In this document: positions 6,458 through 8,741 of the stretch, one piece after another
How positions within the stretch are numbered: the stretch's first letter is position 1
How the letters are laid out: every line of letters begins with the position of its first letter
NCBI GenBank assembly: GCA_018710805.1
Contig: DVJG01000090.1
Coordinates: forward strand, 1 to 8,741
From: Candidatus Faecousia faecipullorum
GTDB lineage: Bacteria; Bacillota; Clostridia; Oscillospirales; Oscillospiraceae
Reading direction: 5' to 3'
DNA: 8,741 nucleotides
Program-made: the position numbers and the translations under genes
Notes under the pieces: model-generated
The model's database searches: none
Seen by the model: only the letters and a program-made list of their open reading frames with translations
Told to the model about the DNA's origin: nothing

Positions 6458-7192
6458 ATGGAACCTATTTTTCAGAAGAATTTTGAAATCACCGACAGCT
6501 GCGTGGACTGCTTTGGCCGTCTCCGGCCGTCCATGATTCTCATCTACGCCCAGGAGGTGGCCGGGAAGCACTGCGAGCTTCTGGATTTAAGCTATGAAAA
6601 GCTGGCAAGCCACCGTCTCTTCTGGGCCGTGACCCGGCACAAGGTCCAGATCACCCGGCTGCCCACCCTGGGAGAGACCATCCGGGTGGAGACCTGGCCC
6701 ATGCCCACCACAAGAGTGGCCTACCCCCGGTCCATGGTGGCCTACGACGAAAAGGGCAATGAGTGCTTCCGCTCCATCAGCCTTTGGGTCCTGATGGACC
6801 TGGACACCCGGAACATGATTCTCCCCGGAAAGAGCGGCATCATCGTCTCCGGCACCCTCCGGGGCGGAGAGCTCCCCAGCCCCACGGGCCTCATTGCACG
6901 GCCCCTGGCCTCTCACATGGTCCGCCGGGTGGGCTACACGGACCTGGACCGCAACGGCCACATGAACAACACCCGGTGTCTGGAGTGGATTGACGACCTG
7001 CTCCCCAGCGCGTTCCACCGGAACCACTGGGCCAAGGAGATTACGGTGTGCTACCTCAGCGAAGCCAAGGAGATGCAGGACCTGGAACTGCGCTGGGAGC
7101 TTCAGGAGGGCAGCGTCCTGCAGGTGGACTCCCGCCGTCTGGGAGACGAACAGGACCACCGGGTCTTCACCGCAAGAATCCTCTACGAATAA
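6458..7192 (+). CDS. acyl-ACP thioesterase (FatA/FatB-type, double hotdog)
   Basis: The 244-residue protein matches bacterial acyl-[acyl carrier protein] thioesterases, which hydrolyse acyl-ACP to free fatty acids. It has two hotdog repeats, residues about 1-130 and 150-244. The first carries the FWAVTRHKVQI and ETWPMPTTRVAYPR segments typical of the substrate-binding hotdog. The second carries DLDRNGHMNNTRCLEW (162-177), corresponding to the D-x-N-x-H-x-NN...E active-site set of plant and bacterial enzymes, with Asp162 or Asp164, Asn166, His168 and Glu176 as candidates. An AGAAGG seven bases upstream supports the ATG. It could be transcribed with the protease gene or alone; no good promoter is visible in the short gap. 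Chain-length preference cannot be read from the sequence. The -35 element of the thiT promoter begins only 10 bases after the stop codon. Confidence 0.9.
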   Translation: MEPIFQKNFEITDSCVDCFGRLRPSMILIYAQEVAGKHCELLDLSYEKLASHRLFWAVTRHKVQITRLPTLGETIRVETWPMPTTRVAYPRSMVAYDEKGNECFRSISLWVLMDLDTRNMILPGKSGIIVSGTLRGGELPSPTGLIARPLASHMVRRVGYTDLDRNGHMNNTRCLEWIDDLLPSAFHRNHWAKEITVCYLSEAKEMQDLELRWELQEGSVLQVDSRRLGDEQDHRVFTARILYE

Positions 7193-7201
7193 TACCGCCT
7201 C

Positions 7202-7229
7202 TTGACAATTTCCGCCCTTTCGCTATAAT
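7202..7229 (+). promoter_or_regulatory. consensus sigma-A promoter for the thiT leader
   Basis: A perfect TTGACA (7202-7207) and a perfect TATAAT (7224-7229) are separated by 16 bases. Transcription should start near 7236, giving a leader of about 350 bases before thiT. The strong promoter fits control by premature termination in the leader. Confidence 0.9.
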
Positions 7230-7249
7230 AGGCGTAGTCGCAAGCAAAA

Positions 7250-7510
7250 CGTCTTCGGGGGGCCGGAAGCATCCGGCTGAGAGTGGACTTTGGGAAGCTC
7301 TGATGAAATTGGCAAGAGCTGGCAGCGAAAGATTTTGGCTCAGACGAAGGTTCTGAAAATGGAGGAATACTGTATGTATTTCCTATTTTCAGAACTGCAC
7401 GGATGGGGCAAAAGATTTGCTGCCCAGCCGAAGACAATTTATTCAGAGGTTCCTTTGATCTGTCCTTACCCGCTGACCTGATACGGTTAATGCCGTCGTA
7501 GGGAAAGATG
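7250..7510 (+). promoter_or_regulatory. TPP (thi-box) riboswitch, split by a long insertion
   Basis: The 5' half (7250-7282) has a P1 strand CGTCTT, the G-run of P2 (7256-7260), a P3 hairpin CCGGA/TCCGG (7263-7276) and the diagnostic CTGAGA junction (7277-7282). The 3' half (7468-7510) has ACCCG, CCTGAT, a P5 hairpin ACGG/CCGT (7483-7496) around TTAATG, the invariant GTAGGGAA (7498-7505) and the P1 partner AAGATG (7505-7510). Both halves match known TPP aptamers closely and precede a thiamine-transporter gene, so identification is strong. Normally the CTGAGA junction and the ACCC strand are only a few bases, or one short optional stem, apart; here about 185 bases intervene. TPP binding should stabilise P1 and allow the downstream terminator to form. 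Confidence 0.93.
7283..7465 (+). other. structured insertion domain inside the TPP aptamer
   Basis: The 183-base segment between the CTGAGA junction and the aptamer's 3' half can close on itself. GGAC (7285-7288) pairs with GTCC (7462-7465). Then 7292-7303 pairs with 7443-7454, 11 of 12 positions with one G-G mismatch. Inside, GCTGGCAGC (7318-7326) pairs with 7419-7428 around one bulged C. A long terminal hairpin joins 7350-7360 with 7385-7395 (11 bp) and continues with AGGAATAC against GTATTTCCT. The position corresponds to the optional extra stem seen in some bacterial TPP elements, but much enlarged. Pairings were read by eye; no energy calculation was made. Confidence 0.65.
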
Positions 7511-7541
7511 CACATATGGGATAGAAAACTATCGCATTGCA
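7509..7541 (+). promoter_or_regulatory. possible antiterminator of the thiT leader
   Basis: GATAG (7520-7524) can pair with CTATC (7529-7533), and TGCA (7509-7512) with TGCA (7538-7541). This structure would use the end of the aptamer's P1 strand and occupy the left arm of the terminator (7530-7541), so it is mutually exclusive with both. It fits an ON state without TPP. The pairs are few, so this is a tentative reading. Confidence 0.4.
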
Positions 7542-7572
7542 CCTGGACGGGATGCAATGCGATAATTTTTTT
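7530..7572 (+). terminator. riboswitch-controlled intrinsic terminator before thiT
   Basis: A perfect 12-bp stem (7530-7541 with 7553-7564), an 11-base loop and a run of seven T residues (7566-7572) form a textbook factor-independent terminator. It ends two bases before the AGGAGG of thiT (7574-7579), so transcripts stopped here carry only the leader. Confidence 0.93.
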
Positions 7573-7586
7573 CAGGAGGTTCTCTT

Positions 7587-8156
7587 ATGAACGCCAAAAA
7601 ATCCCATCTGGGGCTTCAGGCCCTGTGCGAAGGCGCCATTCTGGTGGCCCTTGCCCAAGTTCTCAGCTATGTGAAGCTCTATGAGCTCCCCAACGGCGGC
7701 TCCCTGACCCCCGCCATGTTCCCCATCCTTCTGTACGGTCTGCGCTGGGGACTGGCAAGAGGCCTGGGTGCAGGCTTTGTTTTCGGCCTGCTGCAGCTCA
7801 TCTTCGACGGCGCCTACGCCTGGGGCTGGCAGAGTATGCTCCTTGACTACCTGCTGGCCTTCACCCCCTTGGGCCTGACGGGCCTCTTCAAAGGCAAGGC
7901 CTGGGGCATCTTCCCCGGCACCGCCGTGGGCTGCGCCGGACGCTTCCTCATCCACTACATCTCCGGCGTGACCATCTACAAAATCACCGCCCCCACGGAC
8001 ATCCCGGGCTTCGGCACCTTCACCAGCCCGGTGCTCTACTCCCTGGTGTACAACCTGAGCTATATGCTCCCCAACATGATTCTGGCCCTCATCATCGCCG
8101 CCCTTCTCTATAAGCCCATGATGCGGTTCTATGCCGGCAGCGACCTGAAAAAGTAA
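7587..8156 (+). CDS. thiT: thiamine-specific ECF transporter S component ThiT
   Basis: The 189-residue membrane protein matches the ThiT family, which binds thiamine and delivers it through a shared ECF module (two ATPases and EcfT, not in this window). About six hydrophobic segments are visible. Family landmarks include LPNGGSLTPAMFPI (34-47), the segment YAWGWQSMLLDYLLAF (77-92), GRFLIHYISG (118-127) and YSLVYNLSYMLPN (151-163). In characterised ThiT these regions supply the Trp, His, Glu/Asp, Tyr and Asn residues around thiamine. AGGAGG seven bases before the ATG fixes the start. Expression is controlled by the upstream TPP riboswitch and terminator, which independently supports the substrate. 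It is a single-gene unit closed by a strong terminator six bases after its stop codon. Confidence 0.96.
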   Translation: MNAKKSHLGLQALCEGAILVALAQVLSYVKLYELPNGGSLTPAMFPILLYGLRWGLARGLGAGFVFGLLQLIFDGAYAWGWQSMLLDYLLAFTPLGLTGLFKGKAWGIFPGTAVGCAGRFLIHYISGVTIYKITAPTDIPGFGTFTSPVLYSLVYNLSYMLPNMILALIIAALLYKPMMRFYAGSDLKK

Positions 8157-8161
8157 AAAGC

Positions 8162-8201
8162 TTCCCCGTTCCCGGGTTTCCCAGGGAACGGGGGATTTTT
8201 T
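8162..8201 (+). terminator. intrinsic terminator after thiT
   Basis: A 12-bp stem (8162-8173 with 8184-8195, one G-T pair) with a 10-base loop is followed by six T residues (8196-8201). It begins just after the thiT stop codon. Confidence 0.93.
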
Positions 8202-8220
8202 AACCTGCCAAAAATGAAAC

Positions 8221-8245
8221 AGTAGGGGAGGCATTCATGCCTCCC
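8221..8245 (-). repeat. REP-like palindrome, copy 7
   Basis: This 25-base element is the exact reverse complement of 551-575, about 7.7 kb away, including the AGTAGGGG flank and a 9-bp perfect hairpin. Confidence 0.85.
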
Positions 8246-8247
8246 TG

Positions 8248-8298
8248 GCCGTTCCCAAGAACGGCAATCCCCCTGCCCCGGACGGCCAAGGGGCAGGG
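8248..8298. other. two adjacent hairpins in the thiT-metG spacer
   Basis: GCCGTTC (8248-8254) pairs with GAACGGC (8259-8265) around CCAA. CCCTGCCCC (8271-8279) pairs with GGGGCAGGG (8290-8298) around a 10-base loop. Neither is followed by a T tract on either strand. The rest of the gene-free stretch 8202-8435 holds two REP-like copies and the minus-strand terminator; I see no open reading frame with a convincing start. Confidence 0.6.
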
Positions 8299-8360
8299 CA
8301 CCGCCCGAGAGGTTAGGGGTGCGGCGTAGTGCGGCCCCGGATGGCGGACGATACGTTTTC

Positions 8361-8387
8361 AGGGAGGGATGAATCCCTCCCCTACAG
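8361..8387 (+). repeat. REP-like palindrome, copy 8
   Basis: GGGAGGGAT (8362-8370) and ATCCCTCCC (8373-8381) form a perfect 9-bp stem around GA, followed by the CTACAG flank. It has the same orientation as copy 1 but a different, still complementary, pair near the tip. Confidence 0.85.
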
Positions 8388-8394
8388 GTGGAAA

Positions 8395-8422
8395 TTCCCC
8401 CGTTTCATAAGAAACGGGGGAA
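8395..8422 (-). terminator. hairpin terminator of the metG-side gene
   Basis: A perfect 12-bp stem (8395-8406 with 8411-8422, ATAA loop) lies 13 bases beyond the stop codon of the minus-strand gene. On that strand only a short TTT run follows, so termination may be incomplete. The hairpin could also act on any plus-strand readthrough from thiT. Confidence 0.6.
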
Positions 8423-8435
8423 GGTTTTCATTGGC

Positions 8436-8741
8436 TCAGCACAGCTTTGCGCCGGCGGGGATTTTGTCGTCCAGCATGACGAGGTTCAGCTTCTCCTCGC
8501 CCTTTTCCTTGTGGACGGCGCTCAGGAGCATACCGCAGCTCTCCTTGCCCATCATCTTCCGGGGCGGCAGGTTCACAATGGCCACCAGGGTCTTGCCGAT
8601 GAGCTCCTCGGGCTTATAGAATTTCGCAATGCCCGAGAGAATCTGGCGGTCGGTGCCGGTGCCGTCGTCCAGGGTGAACTGCAGAAGCTTGTCGCTCTTT
8701 TTCACATTCACGCAGTCCTTGACCTTCACCGCCCGGAAATC
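8436..8741 (-). CDS. metG: methionyl-tRNA synthetase, C-terminal tRNA-binding domain (partial)
   Basis: The last 101 codons are visible; the frame stays open to the window edge, so the 5' part lies outside. The sequence is an EMAP-II/Trbp111-like OB fold. An ADKLL-like motif (here SDKLLQF) is followed by RQILSGIAKFYKPEELIG, the NLPPRKMMG segment and SCGMLLSA, all standard for this domain. It normally forms the C-terminal dimerisation and tRNA-binding appendix of bacterial MetG, which charges tRNA-Met. A GTG at 8727-8729 is not taken as the start, because the conserved domain begins upstream of it (D-F-R-A-V). A separate stand-alone tRNA-binding protein cannot be excluded without the missing part. 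Confidence 0.88.
   Translation of the reverse strand, partial: DFRAVKVKDCVNVKKSDKLLQFTLDDGTGTDRQILSGIAKFYKPEELIGKTLVAIVNLPPRKMMGKESCGMLLSAVHKEKGEEKLNLVMLDDKIPAGAKLC

Noticed and set aside
7300..7330. CTGATGA followed 20 bases later by GAAA, resembling a hammerhead ribozyme core inside the riboswitch insertion.
   Set aside because: The intervening sequence gives only a weak, GU-rich stem II with an A-C mismatch next to the core. The base before the strand that would form stem I is G, not the required H of NUH.
8727..8729. A GTG as the start of a stand-alone tRNA-binding protein.
   Set aside because: The conserved domain continues upstream in frame to the window edge and no ribosome site is seen, so it is better read as internal to metG.

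Overview
The window (8,741 bp, GC-rich coding, with GC-rich hairpins between genes) looks like a chromosomal segment of a Gram-positive anaerobe of the class Clostridia, most likely Oscillospiraceae or a close relative. This is inferred from AGGAGG-type ribosome binding sites, sigma-A-type promoters, the gene families and their protein character. The species cannot be named from the sequence.

Layout. (1) 2-310, +: the C-terminus of a 4-alpha-glucanotransferase (MalQ) with an acidic repeat tail. (2) 311-585: a gene-free convergent spacer packed with consecutive palindromes, including a terminator for the minus-strand genes. (3) 586-2331, -: a two-gene unit, uppP (undecaprenyl-diphosphatase) followed by an aldose-1-epimerase-like gene, with a clear promoter at 2382-2410. 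(4) 2530-6365, +: a divergent envelope-signalling block. It holds an OmpR-type response regulator, a histidine kinase starting directly after the regulator's stop codon, a 74-aa two-helix membrane protein and a membrane-anchored HtrA-type serine protease with one PDZ domain. (5) 6458-7192, +: an acyl-ACP thioesterase. (6) 7202-8201, +: a near-consensus promoter, a TPP riboswitch, an intrinsic terminator, and thiT, the thiamine-binding S component of an ECF transporter. (7) 8202-8435: a gene-free hairpin-rich spacer. (8) 8436-8741, -: the C-terminal tRNA-binding domain of methionyl-tRNA synthetase, cut by the window edge.

How the genes may work together. UppP recycles the lipid carrier for wall polymers, HtrA degrades or refolds damaged exported proteins, and the two-component system lies between them. 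A cell-envelope stress theme is plausible but inferred. The thiT unit is a self-contained thiamine-uptake module: when TPP is high, the aptamer should favour the terminator and switch off transport.

The most unusual signals are non-coding. First, the TPP aptamer is split by about 183 nt between its CTGAGA junction and its 3' half. The inserted RNA can be closed by long helices, so it looks like an extra structured domain and not random sequence. Second, eight copies of a short GGGAGG...CCTCCCC palindrome occur in five of the intergenic spacers. Their arms differ between copies but mostly remain complementary, and two copies at opposite ends of the window are identical over 25 nt. Third, a palindrome overlaps the -10 of the likely two-component promoter.
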